Source: Streptomyces sp. DH37 (lineage in GTDB: Bacteria; Actinomycetota; Actinomycetes; Streptomycetales; Streptomycetaceae). Taken from it: a DNA stretch of 50,710 nt. Position numbers and translations under genes: made by a program. The notes under the pieces are model-generated. The model had not been told where the DNA came from. It did no database searches and saw only the letters and a program-made list of their open reading frames with translations. This document shows positions 23,341 to 32,687 of this stretch, one piece after another (position 1 is the first letter of the stretch; the number at the start of each line of letters is the position of its first letter). The stretch lies in assembly GCF_029813835.1 (NCBI RefSeq), contig NZ_JARVKV010000052.1, forward strand, positions 1 to 50,710, read 5' to 3'.

Positions 23341-25256
23341 CCGCCGGTCCGTACTTGGACAGCCCGCCGCTGACCGACGAGCAGCGCGCGGTGGTGAAAC
23401 AGTCGGCGGACGCCATGGTGCTGGTCACCGCCGGCGCGGGCGCCGGGAAGACGCATACGCTGGTACGCCGCATCGAGGCCCTGGTGGCCGATGAGGGGTT
23501 GGCCACCGGCGATGTCCTGGTACTCACCTTCTCCCGCGCCGCGGTCCGTGAGCTGCGGGAACGACTGTCGCGACACGGGGACCGATCCCGGCATGTCCGG
23601 GTGACCACCTTCGACTCATGGGCCCTGGAAATCCTCAGCGAGGTCGCGGCGGACATCGACTGGAGGACACGTTCCTTCGACGAGCGAATCCGGGAGGCCA
23701 CGGAGGTGGTGGCCGACGAGAGGCGAGCTCCGGAATGGCTCGACGAACTGCGGCACGTCGTGATCGACGAGGTGCAGGATCTGGTCGGTGACCGCCGCGA
23801 GCTGGTCGAGGTGCTGCTGGAGTCCTACGACTGCGGCTTCACCATCGTCGGTGACCCGGCTCAGGCGATTTACAGTTACCAGGTCGCCGACCCGGACGAG
23901 CGCGCGATCGAGACCAACCGCTTCTTCGACTGGCTCCGCATCACCTTCGTGGACGACCTGGTCGAAATTTCGCTCACCCGGAACTTTCGGGCGTCCACCG
24001 ACGAGGCGCGCTCGGCGCTGTCCTTCGAGAGCGTGATGCGTGAGTGCTCGACCCTCGCCGAGGCGGAGCAGGCCTACGAGGAACTGCGGCTGGAACTGGC
24101 GGCGCGAATGGATTTCGGTGACATAGGTGTGCCCTTCATCAGGGACTCCCTGTGTGTCACCGACACCACCACGGCCGTACTGTGCCGCACGAACGGAGAG
24201 GCATTGCTGGTCTCCGAATGGCTGCACGGTGCGGGTATCCCACACCAGGTGCGTCGTGCGGCCCAGGACCGTGCGGTCCCGGCGTGGTTGAGCGAGCTAA
24301 TGCACGCCAATCCGGGAACCCTGACCTTGACCAGGCGGCGTTTCGACGAACTGTATCCCTCGCTCGTCGGCGCCGGCGAGGAGAAGGAGCGCGAGCGTGT
24401 GTGGCGCCTGCTGTGCGTCAGTACCCGGGAACGAGCGGGACGCTCCGTCGACCTGTCACGTCTGCGTGATGCCATCTCCGTCGGAAGACTGCCGGACGAA
24501 CTGACCGCCCAGCCTGCGCACCCCTTCGTGATCTCCACCTTCCACCGTGCCAAAGGGCTGGAGTTCGACCGTGTCCTCGTGGTGGATCCCGGGCAGATCA
24601 GTGTGGAGGAGGGGGACCTGTCCGTTGACGTGGCCGATCGCGCACGTGCGCTGTATGTGGCCATGACCCGCTCCCGCAGGGAGCTGTACCGGCTGGATCT
24701 TCCGCGGAACGTCCGCCCCGATCGCGGTGGGTTCCGGTTGGTCCGTAAGGACCGGAGGACGGACCGGTGGGCGCGCTTCGGGTATCAGCACTGGAAGCGT
24801 TCAGGACTGGAACTCCTCGGGGGGGACATCCACTCCCACCACCCGGCAGGCAGCTACCAGATCGAGGGTGATCCTGTGTCCCTGCAGGACCATCTCCACT
24901 CCCGGACCGCTCCGGGCGATCCGGTGACCCTGGAACGGATCGACGACGTGCCCGAGGATCACGAGAAGCGAGTCGGTCCCGGTTATGCGTTGTTCCACGG
25001 AGACCGCGCGATCGGTGTGGTGTCGGAGAAGTTCCGCCATGACCTCTACCGCCACATGCAGCAGTCCAGGACCTATCAGCCCCGGAGCTGGCCCCGCCGC
25101 ATCACGGACCTGCGCATCGACACAGTGGAGACAGTCGTGGGCGAGCGCGGAGCCGCCGTCCATGCAGGCCTCGGCGAGCTCGGCGTGTGGCTTGCCCCTC
25201 GCCCGGTCGGTCTCGGCCGCTTCCACTACGACAGCGCGGAAACGGAAAGGGACTGA
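23337..25256 (+). CDS. UvrD/AddA-like SF1 helicase of the defence operon
   Basis: 639 residues from the GTG at 23337, which overlaps the previous stop (GTGA); AAGGGGA lies just upstream. Helicase motifs in order: Q-motif LTDEQRAVVKQSADAMVLV, Walker A TAGAGAGKT (31-39), motif Ia VLTFSRAAVRELRERL, Walker B VVIDEVQDL (141-149), motif III VGDPAQAIYSYQ, motif IV region SLTRNFR, motif V ISTFHRAKGLEFDRVLVVDP, and motif VI LYVAMTRSRRELY. It is shorter than typical UvrD (about 720). A 150-residue C-terminal extension after motif VI has no family I know and no RecB-like nuclease motif. It should move 3' to 5' on DNA. Being locked between the HSP90-helicase and DrmA, it is a component of the island rather than a housekeeping repair enzyme. 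Confidence 0.9.
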   Translation: MTAGPYLDSPPLTDEQRAVVKQSADAMVLVTAGAGAGKTHTLVRRIEALVADEGLATGDVLVLTFSRAAVRELRERLSRHGDRSRHVRVTTFDSWALEILSEVAADIDWRTRSFDERIREATEVVADERRAPEWLDELRHVVIDEVQDLVGDRRELVEVLLESYDCGFTIVGDPAQAIYSYQVADPDERAIETNRFFDWLRITFVDDLVEISLTRNFRASTDEARSALSFESVMRECSTLAEAEQAYEELRLELAARMDFGDIGVPFIRDSLCVTDTTTAVLCRTNGEALLVSEWLHGAGIPHQVRRAAQDRAVPAWLSELMHANPGTLTLTRRRFDELYPSLVGAGEEKERERVWRLLCVSTRERAGRSVDLSRLRDAISVGRLPDELTAQPAHPFVISTFHRAKGLEFDRVLVVDPGQISVEEGDLSVDVADRARALYVAMTRSRRELYRLDLPRNVRPDRGGFRLVRKDRRTDRWARFGYQHWKRSGLELLGGDIHSHHPAGSYQIEGDPVSLQDHLHSRTAPGDPVTLERIDDVPEDHEKRVGPGYALFHGDRAIGVVSEKFRHDLYRHMQQSRTYQPRSWPRRITDLRIDTVETVVGERGAAVHAGLGELGVWLAPRPVGLGRFHYDSAETERD

Positions 25257-25264
25257 GAACGACG

Positions 25265-28200
25265 ATGCCCGATCTCAAGGAGCACTACCGCTTCCGCGCC
25301 GAGCTGGTGGAGCGGCTCAAGGCCGACCTTCTCGGGCCGACCGGCGAGCAGGCCGACTCCACGGAACTGCTGGACGACTGGCCTGTGACGACCTACTCCA
25401 CCGGCGTGCTTTTTCCGCGCACCGAGGACGAGGAACTGGCCCGTGAGGACGCGGAGGAGGACGGCTACGACGATGACGCGGACTCCACACTCGCCGTCGA
25501 CGAGGTACCGGACACCGGAGTCAACCTGGCGAACATCCAGCGCCCCTCGGCCACCGGAATCACCTTCGCCGTGGATCCTTCACGCAGCCGCTCCATAACG
25601 ATCACTCCCACTGCCGCCGTGTACGACCCGGTGGATGGTCAGGGACGCCTCACCGTGCCCGAGCGTGCGGAGCGACGAGCTGTGGAAGCACAGGATCTCC
25701 ACTGGCGTCGCCGTCCGCTCGAACTACCCGCCACCACAATTGACGTCACGGAGATCCACCAGGAGCCGGTCAAGCTTGCTCCGGGCCTGGAGCTGCGGGT
25801 GCGGGTTCGCCGGCCGAGTGGTCCGCAGGGCACCGTGAGCATCACGGCGACCCTGGTGAACACCCACCTGGTGGGTAAGCATGACATTCGGGACACGCGT
25901 TGTTTCTTCCAAGCCGGATTGCGCGTTGACGTCCCCGGTGATGTGCCCGCCCTGGTGGAGCGCCCGACAGAGGGAGGTGCGGACGAGGAGATTAGGCTCA
26001 ACCGGCTTCTCTATCGTCATGTCCCTTCCTTCGCAACCGGCCATGGTTGTGCCGCTGACTGGGACTGGACACCGCCAGCTGTCGGTGAGCTTCCCAGGAG
26101 GGGCGAGCCCGCCGGGGTGACCTCCGTCCGGACGGAATTCGTCCCGACATACGAGGTGCTGCTCACTGATTCCAACCCGAACATCGACGTACGCCGTCTT
26201 GGCATGCAGACGCTGGCCGACGCGACACCGGAACAGGTCGTGGAATGGCTCCGCGAACTGGTCGACGCCTATGGGCGCTGGATCGGCGAGCGAGAAGCGG
26301 AGATCGAGGAGTTGCGCGACGGTCCATACGGCAGCACCGAATACCTCGAACTCACCGGCAAGCAGATGCGGTTGTGCCGCACAGCCCAGAAACGCATGAT
26401 GACCGGCATCCGACTGCTGGAGCATGACGAGCGTGCCATGGAGGCCTTTCGGACGGCCAACAGGGCCATGGCGCAGCAGCTCGGCCGCAGCCTGTGGATC
26501 AAAGGCGGCCGTAGGGGGCAGTCACAGCCGCAGGGGACCTGGCGTCCGTTCCAGATCGGCTTCCTGCTGCTCTGCCTGAAAGGCATCGTCGACCCGGAGC
26601 ACGAGGACCGCGGCATCGTGGATCTGCTGTGGTTCCCCACCGGTGGTGGCAAGACGGAGGCTTACCTTGGTCTGATCGCCTTCACCGTGTTCCACCGCCG
26701 GCTTCGTCTCGGCAAGGCGGGCGGTGGTGTCACGGTCTTCATGCGCTACACACTCCGGCTGCTCACCCTGCAACAGTTCGAGCGTGCTGCCAGGCTGATG
26801 TGCGCTATGGACCGGGTCCGCGCGGAGGACCCCGAACGGCTCGGATACGAGCCGATCTCCGTCGGTATGTGGGTGGGGCGGGCGGCCACTCCGAACAATC
26901 TGGAGGAGGCCAGAACCGCCCTGCGGAAGATACGCAAGGGCGAGACGCTGCAGGAGCAGAACCCGGTGCAGCTCCGGGACTGCCCCTGGTGCGGCACGGC
27001 ATTGCGGGCAGAGGACTACACGGTCGACGTGGACCGCGACCATATGTCGATCAACTGTCCCGGCAAGGGGTGCGACTACGGTGACGGGCTACCGGTGCAC
27101 GTGGTGGACTCCGAGCTCTACCGGGTGCGCCCCACACTGGTCATCGCCACGGTCGACAAGTTCGCGCGGGTGGCGTGGCGGGACGATGTGGCCGCCCTGT
27201 TCAACCGGAACACCGACGCGCACGGCACGCCTCCGCCCGAGCTGATCGTCCAGGATGAGCTGCACCTCATCTCCGGGCCTCTCGGTACGCTCACCGGCCT
27301 GTACGAGGCGGCGGTCGACATCGCCGCGGATCGCCCCAAAGTCATCGCGTCCACGGCCACCATCCGCCGTGCGGGGGATCAGGGCAAGGCCCTTTTCGAT
27401 CGGGAAGTGGCGCAGTTCCCGCCGGCGGGTCTCGATGCCCGTGACTCCTGGTTCGCGGTCCAAGCCCCTGCCGAACGCAAGGCATCGCGCCGCTATGTCG
27501 GGCTGCTCGCCCCGGGCATATCCCAGGCGACCCTGCTGATTCGAGCCTATGCCTCACTCCTGCACCATGCCGGCCGAATCGAGGGCGACGACGCGGTACG
27601 GGATGCCTACTGGACCCTGGTCGGCTACTTCAACAGCCTTCGTCTGCTCGCGGCGGCCGAACTGCAGGTGCACGCCGATGTCAACGAGAGGCTGAAGACC
27701 CATGCACAGCGGGACGGCAGCGGGACGCCCCGTGAAGTCGTTCCGAAAGAGCTGACGAGCCGTGTCCCCTCCAGTGAGATTCCCGACCGCCTCAGTGAAC
27801 TGGCATGCACCCTCGACTCCGGCGCGGCGGTGGACGTCGTGCTCGCCACCAACATGATCTCGGTGGGTGTCGACATCGATCGGCTGGGGTTGATGGTTGT
27901 CCTGGGGCAGCCGCAGACGACGGCCGAGTACATCCAGGCCACCAGCCGTGTGGGGCGGCAGCATCCCGGACTGGTGGTCACCCTGTTCAACTCCTCCCGG
28001 TCCCGTGACCTGTCGCATTATGAGGACTTCGTCCCGTACCACTCGGCTCTCTACAAGCAGGTGGAGTCGACCAGCGTCACCCCTTACTCCGCCCGCGCCC
28101 GCGACCGGGCCCTGCACGCGGTCTTCGTCGGGCTGGCTCGGCTGGTCCTGCCAGCCGCCCGTCCCAACAGGGCTGCGGCCAATGTGCGTGCCTTCGAGCA

Positions 28201-28495
28201 GGACCTGCACAACCTGCGTACCGACCTGGTGGCTCGGGTGCGCGGGATCGAGAAGGAGGAAGCCGACGCCACCGACACGGAGCTGAGGGAGTTCATCGCC
28301 CACTGGAGCCGGCTCGCCGAGGAGAACGACGGGTTGCTGTACGAGGCGCCCTACACCTACAGCCCGAATCCGGACCGCGACCCCGATACCGCGCTGCTCC
28401 GCACCCACTCCGATCTCGATCTCGCGGAGGCTCGTGACACGCTGTGGAGCCTCCGCGACGTCGATGTCGAGTCCGACCTCTACCTGGAGAGCTGA
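25265..28495 (+). CDS. drmA: DrmA-like DISARM helicase
   Basis: 1076 residues from the ATG at 25265, 8 bases after the UvrD-like gene. It resembles DrmA, the large SF2-type helicase of DISARM. Walker A is LLWFPTGGGKTEAYLGL (residues 453-469). The DEXH box is VQDELHLISGPLGTL (662-676, DELH). Motifs V/VI are ATNMISVGVDIDRLG and EYIQATSRVGRQHPGLVV. A zinc-ribbon insertion has CPWCGTALR and later CPGKGCDYG. The N-terminal 400 residues include an acidic stretch (DEELAREDAEEDGYDDDADS). In DISARM, DrmA works with DrmB to load on foreign DNA. Its pairing with DrmB immediately downstream supports the call. Confidence 0.92.
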   Translation: MPDLKEHYRFRAELVERLKADLLGPTGEQADSTELLDDWPVTTYSTGVLFPRTEDEELAREDAEEDGYDDDADSTLAVDEVPDTGVNLANIQRPSATGITFAVDPSRSRSITITPTAAVYDPVDGQGRLTVPERAERRAVEAQDLHWRRRPLELPATTIDVTEIHQEPVKLAPGLELRVRVRRPSGPQGTVSITATLVNTHLVGKHDIRDTRCFFQAGLRVDVPGDVPALVERPTEGGADEEIRLNRLLYRHVPSFATGHGCAADWDWTPPAVGELPRRGEPAGVTSVRTEFVPTYEVLLTDSNPNIDVRRLGMQTLADATPEQVVEWLRELVDAYGRWIGEREAEIEELRDGPYGSTEYLELTGKQMRLCRTAQKRMMTGIRLLEHDERAMEAFRTANRAMAQQLGRSLWIKGGRRGQSQPQGTWRPFQIGFLLLCLKGIVDPEHEDRGIVDLLWFPTGGGKTEAYLGLIAFTVFHRRLRLGKAGGGVTVFMRYTLRLLTLQQFERAARLMCAMDRVRAEDPERLGYEPISVGMWVGRAATPNNLEEARTALRKIRKGETLQEQNPVQLRDCPWCGTALRAEDYTVDVDRDHMSINCPGKGCDYGDGLPVHVVDSELYRVRPTLVIATVDKFARVAWRDDVAALFNRNTDAHGTPPPELIVQDELHLISGPLGTLTGLYEAAVDIAADRPKVIASTATIRRAGDQGKALFDREVAQFPPAGLDARDSWFAVQAPAERKASRRYVGLLAPGISQATLLIRAYASLLHHAGRIEGDDAVRDAYWTLVGYFNSLRLLAAAELQVHADVNERLKTHAQRDGSGTPREVVPKELTSRVPSSEIPDRLSELACTLDSGAAVDVVLATNMISVGVDIDRLGLMVVLGQPQTTAEYIQATSRVGRQHPGLVVTLFNSSRSRDLSHYEDFVPYHSALYKQVESTSVTPYSARARDRALHAVFVGLARLVLPAARPNRAAANVRAFEQDLHNLRTDLVARVRGIEKEEADATDTELREFIAHWSRLAEENDGLLYEAPYTYSPNPDRDPDTALLRTHSDLDLAEARDTLWSLRDVDVESDLYLES

Positions 28496-28496
28496 T

Positions 28497-30353
28497 ATGG
28501 CACGTCGATCCTCGGCCGGTGCCTCCGGTACCGCAGCGCGACAGGAGAAGGTCCGCAGGTCACCGCTGGGTTCGGTGCGGCGTGCTCAGCAGATCACCAC
28601 ATACGGTGTCGGAGCGATGATCGCCATCGGTGACCAGTCGTACATCGTCAGCGGCCTGGATACCTGGGGTACTCGGGACGCCGACGTCCTGTCCGAGCCA
28701 CGTCTGCAACAGCGTCTCGGGGTGAACGGCTTCCGGCTGCCTCCTGCGGCTCCGGCGCCGTCCGGGAACGGTGTGAAGGTACGTCGTTTCCCCGAGACTT
28801 ATTCCTGCCCGAGGTGCTGTGTGCTGAAGCCCTTCCGGGACTTCGGCGGTCGGCGCAACGACAATGTGTGCGGCGACTGCGAAGCTCCCCTCGTGCCGTC
28901 CCGCTTCGTCGTCGCATGTGCCCACGGACATCTCGACGAGTTCCCGTACTGGCGATGGCTGCACGCCCGGCGTGGTGAGGAGCGCGGGGCCCGCTGCAGT
29001 TGCGATCCGGCGAAGGCTCGGTTGACTCTCCACAGCGAGGGACGGACGGCCAGTCTGCGCGGCATTGTGATCAAGTGCGACTGTGGTGAGAGCGGATCGC
29101 TGGAAGGCGCCTTCAGCCGGGATGCCATGGCCGCATTGGGAATCACCTGCCGAGGTGGTCGCCCCTGGTTCGGCAGGAGTGCACGTGAGGCGAACTGTGC
29201 CAGTCCTCTCCGAGTGCTGCAGCGTGGTTCTTCCGCGGCCTGGTTCCCCAGCGTGGCCTCCGCACTGTCCATTCCACCGTGGCACCGCAAGCTGATGCAG
29301 TTGGTGGAAAGGCACAAGCGGCATCTGATCAACAAGAGCGACGAGCGAATCGAGGAGTACGCCCGCGACGAGGGGTGGCTCGACAAGGGACGCTACGGTG
29401 CCGAGGAAGTGATCGGGGCAGTACGCACACTCGAGAGCGCCGGCGAGCAACCGCAGGAAGAGCCCGAGGAGAACAACGAGTTCGAGGCTGCGGGCAGGAT
29501 TCGGCAGGAGGAGTACCGACAGCTGTGCAGGGAGACTCCGGAACATCCGGAGAACCAGCACTTCGTCTGCCTCCCCCCGGAGAACGCCGACGGAGTGAGG
29601 GTACCGGGCATCGACCAGGTCATGTTGGTCAAGCGACTCCGTGAGGTACGGGCGCTCCACAGCTTCACCCGCATCGAGCCCCTTATGCGCATCAAGGAGG
29701 ACCGGGAGCGCGCGGTCAAACTCGCGCTGGACGAGGACATCGACTGGCTGCCCGCCATCGAGGTCATCGGGGAGGGCGTCTTCCTCACTCTGGACCAGGA
29801 AAGGCTGGCGAAGTGGGAATCACTCACCGGCCCCGACTCCCCGGAAGTTCGCGCGCAGCGGTTGCGTCGCAACCACGAGCGCCATCTCCGTAGGCGGGTC
29901 AGGGACCGCACGGCTCTGGTCGAGTCCTCACTGACCTCGCGCTTTGTCCTTCTCCATACTCTGGCGCACGCCCTGATCAACGAGTGGAGCCTGGACTGCG
30001 GTTATCCCGCCTCCGCGATCCGCGAGCGCCTGTACGTCAACGAGGACATGACTGGTGTGCTTCTCTACACCGCTACCAGCGACTCGGCGGGAAGTCTCGG
30101 AGGAATCGTCGCCCAGGGCGCCCCGGAAAATCTGGCGAACTCACTGAGGTCCGCGCTCGAACGGATCTCATGGTGTTCTGCGGACCCCCTGTGCATGGAA
30201 TCCGACGCCAGCGGTGTCAACAGCCTCAACCTCGCTGCCTGCCATGCCTGCATTCTGCTGCCCGAGACGAGCTGCGAGATGAACAACGTATTCCTGGACC
30301 GTGCCTTGCTGATTGGTACACCGGACGAGAAGGTGCCCGGCTACTTCTCCTGA
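28497..30353 (+). CDS. drmB: DrmB-like DISARM protein (DUF1998)
   Basis: 618 residues from the ATG at 28497, one base after the DrmA stop, with GGAGAG at 28486-28491. The N-terminus contains QQITTYGVGAMIAIGDQSYI. Cysteine clusters follow (YSCPRCCV, NVCGDCEAPL) and then VVACAHGHLDEFPYWRWLH. The middle has SSAAWFPSVASALSIPPWH. The C-terminal DUF1998 domain has FVLLHTLAHALINEWSLDCG, LYTATSDSAGSLGGI and CHACILLPETSCEMNN, which carry conserved histidine and cysteines. DrmB is the constant partner of DrmA in DISARM and helps recognise DNA ends. It is the last gene of the operon; no DrmC (phospholipase D) or DrmE follows. Its 3' end overlaps the 3' end of the convergent PrsW gene by 13 bases. Confidence 0.93.
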   Translation: MARRSSAGASGTAARQEKVRRSPLGSVRRAQQITTYGVGAMIAIGDQSYIVSGLDTWGTRDADVLSEPRLQQRLGVNGFRLPPAAPAPSGNGVKVRRFPETYSCPRCCVLKPFRDFGGRRNDNVCGDCEAPLVPSRFVVACAHGHLDEFPYWRWLHARRGEERGARCSCDPAKARLTLHSEGRTASLRGIVIKCDCGESGSLEGAFSRDAMAALGITCRGGRPWFGRSAREANCASPLRVLQRGSSAAWFPSVASALSIPPWHRKLMQLVERHKRHLINKSDERIEEYARDEGWLDKGRYGAEEVIGAVRTLESAGEQPQEEPEENNEFEAAGRIRQEEYRQLCRETPEHPENQHFVCLPPENADGVRVPGIDQVMLVKRLREVRALHSFTRIEPLMRIKEDRERAVKLALDEDIDWLPAIEVIGEGVFLTLDQERLAKWESLTGPDSPEVRAQRLRRNHERHLRRRVRDRTALVESSLTSRFVLLHTLAHALINEWSLDCGYPASAIRERLYVNEDMTGVLLYTATSDSAGSLGGIVAQGAPENLANSLRSALERISWCSADPLCMESDASGVNSLNLAACHACILLPETSCEMNNVFLDRALLIGTPDEKVPGYFS

Positions 30354-31618
30354 TCAACGAGGGAACCATGCTCGACCCCGGCCCTCGACCACCAGATACC
30401 GGAGGGCCGGGGCAGGGCCTCCAGGGCCGCGGAGGCCGTGGCGGGGGAGGCCAGGGGGCGGTGGCGGTGGAGGGTGCGGAGGAGAGCGCGCTCGTGGGCG
30501 GGGAAGCCCGGGGGCGGGGCACCGTGCTCGGCGCGGGCGCGGAGCACGGCCAGGCAGGTGGCCGCGCGGTGGTACTCGGCGACCGCGCGGGCCGCCCGGC
30601 GGCCGTGGTGGCGGCGCGCGAGGTCGCGGGCCAGGGCGCGGGCGCGCAGGCAGCCGAGCGCGTACGGCTCCGGGGGCGCGAGCCAGCCCGCCGCCGCGTA
30701 CCGGGGCAGGGTGGCGCGTACGGTGCGCAGGAGGCGCCGGCGCGCCCAGAGGGCCAGCCCGGTCACCACGACCAGCACCGGCGCCATGAACAGGCCGTAG
30801 ACCGTGAGGAAGACCGGCCTGGGCAGGGTCGCCGCGCCGTTCCACACCGCGTGCAGCGTGACGGCCGCCGCGAGTCCGAGCAGGGGCAGCGCGGTCCGCA
30901 GGGTTCGCCGGCGCGGGGAGACGGAGGCCGCCGCGCCGAAGCCCAGCCCCACCAGCACCGTGAAGAGCGGGTGGGCGAGCGGGGCCATCACCACGCGCTG
31001 GACGAACGTCCCCAGCGTGGTCGACTCCAGCCCCGAGTGCCCGAGTGCCAGGTCCTCGCCGAAGGCCCGCCCCAGGTAGAGGATGTTCTCGGTGAAGGCG
31101 AAGCCCGTCGCGGTGATCCCCGCGGTGACGACGCCGGACACCACGCCGCCGAAGTCCCGCGGCCGGTGCAGGAACAGCAGCAGCACCGCGCCCGCCTTCG
31201 CCGTCTCCTCCACGACGGGCGCGACCAGGGTGGTGCCCAGCGCGTCGGCCCGGTCGGGGGCGCGCGGCAGGACGGAGGAGGCGAGCCAGTCGGTGGCGAA
31301 CCCGTTGACGGTGATGGCGACGAGGGTGGCCGCGCAGGCGCCCCAGCCGAAGGCGAAGAGCAGGTTCCGCCGGGGCGCGGGCGCGGCCCGGTCGAGCCAG
31401 CGGAAGGCGGCGAGCAGCGGCGGCACCGGCAGGACGGCCAGCCCCAGCCCGACGAGGAAGCCGTCGGAGCCGGTCTGCTCGTGGACCAGCCCCAGGATCA
31501 CGGCTCCGCACAGCAGGAGCGGGACGGCGACGGCCGCCGCCCGGACGCTGTGCCACCGGGGTGCGCCGCGCGGCGAGCCGCGCCCGTCCGCCGGTGGCGC
31601 GGAAACCTCTTGGTGCAC
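30341..31618 (-). CDS. PrsW-family intramembrane metalloprotease
   Basis: 425 residues with about eight membrane segments. Family motifs: VVEETAKAGAVLLLFL (EExxK), GFAFTENILYLG (FxxxE) and HAVWNGAA near the last core helix. PrsW proteases cut anti-sigma factors in the membrane. The start is a GTG at 31618 without a clear ribosome-binding site; TAATGT lies 8 bases upstream, so a leaderless transcript is possible. The soluble C-terminal 110 residues are arginine/alanine-rich. The stop codon lies inside the end of drmB, so the last few residues (SLVDQEK) may derive from the island. An 11-bp inverted repeat (30376-30386 and 30402-30412) sits inside the 3' coding end and may terminate the drm operon. 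Confidence 0.88.
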   Translation of the reverse strand: MHQEVSAPPADGRGSPRGAPRWHSVRAAAVAVPLLLCGAVILGLVHEQTGSDGFLVGLGLAVLPVPPLLAAFRWLDRAAPAPRRNLLFAFGWGACAATLVAITVNGFATDWLASSVLPRAPDRADALGTTLVAPVVEETAKAGAVLLLFLHRPRDFGGVVSGVVTAGITATGFAFTENILYLGRAFGEDLALGHSGLESTTLGTFVQRVVMAPLAHPLFTVLVGLGFGAAASVSPRRRTLRTALPLLGLAAAVTLHAVWNGAATLPRPVFLTVYGLFMAPVLVVVTGLALWARRRLLRTVRATLPRYAAAGWLAPPEPYALGCLRARALARDLARRHHGRRAARAVAEYHRAATCLAVLRARAEHGAPPPGFPAHERALLRTLHRHRPLASPATASAALEALPRPSGIWWSRAGVEHGSLVDQEK

Positions 31619-31736
31619 CCGACGACATTAGGCACAACCGGGGCCGTACTGGCTAGGGGGGCGGCGCGGAGCGCGGGAAAGCGGCCGGGAGTCGGGAGGG
31701 GCCGGGAGCCGGGAGGGGCCGGCGGGCCGGAGGCGG

Positions 31737-32609
31737 TCAGGGGACGCGGCGGAAGAGCAGGTCGCGTACGACGTGCCCCTTCTCCAGGCCCTGGCCCTCG
31801 AAACGGGTGACGGGACGGAAGTCCGGGCGCGGCGCGAAGCCGCCGTCCGGCCGCGTGTTCTCCAGCGCCGGACAGTCGCCCAGCACCCGGAGCATCTGCT
31901 CGGCGTACGGCTCCCAGTCGGTCGCGCAGTGCAGCAGCCCGCCCGGCGCCAGCCGGGAGGCGGCCAGCTCCACGAACTCCGGTTGGATGATGCGGCGCTT
32001 GTGGTGGCGCTTCTTGGGCCACGGGTCCGGGAAGAAGACGCGGATCCCGGCGAGGCTGCCGGGAGCGAGCATCTCGCGCAGCAGGATGATCGCGTCGCCG
32101 TTGGCGACCCGGACGTTGGCCAGCCCCTCCCGCTCGGCCAGCGCCAGCAGGTTGCCCTGGCCGGGGGTGTGGACGTCGGCGGCGAGGATGCCGGTGCCGG
32201 GGTCGGCGGCGGCCATCCGCGCGGTGGCCTCGCCCATGCCGAAGCCGATCTCCAGGACCACGGGCGAGCCGGGCGGGAGGGTGTCGAAGAGCTCCTCGAG
32301 GTCGAGGCGGCGGTCGCCGTCGATCTCCACGCCCCACACCGGCCACAGCCGCAGCAGGGCGTCCCGCTGGGCGGCGGTGACGCGGCTGCGGCGGGGCTGG
32401 AAGCTGCGGATGCGGCGCTCGTGGCGGTCCCCGGCGGGGTCGGCGGAGGGGCCGGTGCCGTCGGGGAACATGACGCTCCGCGCGGGGGGCGCGAGCGCCT
32501 CGCGCGTTCCGGGACGCGCTTCGGGGCGCGTTCCGGGCGCTGCGGACGTACCGGGCGCTTCCGGCGCTTCGATCGGTGCTTCGGCGGGACGGGGCGTTTT
32601 CTCGGACAC
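31737..32609 (-). CDS. trmB: tRNA (guanine-N7-)-methyltransferase
   Basis: TrmB methylates G46 in tRNA variable loops using SAM. The 290 residues include motif I VVLEIGFGMGEATARMA, ILAADVHTPG, and the family hallmark VFFPDPWPKKRHHKRRI followed by IQPEFVELAASRLAPGG. The C-terminus has TRFEGQGLEKGHVVRDLLF. The first 60 residues are low-complexity proline/alanine and may not be translated; an in-frame ATG at about 32,471 would give a protein closer to the usual length. The gene lies between a PrsW-type protease and a lipase, all on the minus strand. Confidence 0.93.
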   Translation of the reverse strand: MSEKTPRPAEAPIEAPEAPGTSAAPGTRPEARPGTREALAPPARSVMFPDGTGPSADPAGDRHERRIRSFQPRRSRVTAAQRDALLRLWPVWGVEIDGDRRLDLEELFDTLPPGSPVVLEIGFGMGEATARMAAADPGTGILAADVHTPGQGNLLALAEREGLANVRVANGDAIILLREMLAPGSLAGIRVFFPDPWPKKRHHKRRIIQPEFVELAASRLAPGGLLHCATDWEPYAEQMLRVLGDCPALENTRPDGGFAPRPDFRPVTRFEGQGLEKGHVVRDLLFRRVP

Positions 32610-32687
32610 AGTGCGTACGAGTCTACGGCCGCCGGGCGGACCGCCCGGCGGCCGTACGCGGCCGGTCCGGGCAGCCGGTCCGGGCGG

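Noticed and set aside
10282..30353. BREX or classical type I/III restriction system
   Set aside because: No PglX/PglZ/BrxC, HsdS or Mod/Res pair is present; the signatures are DrmA/DrmB and 5mC methyltransferase.
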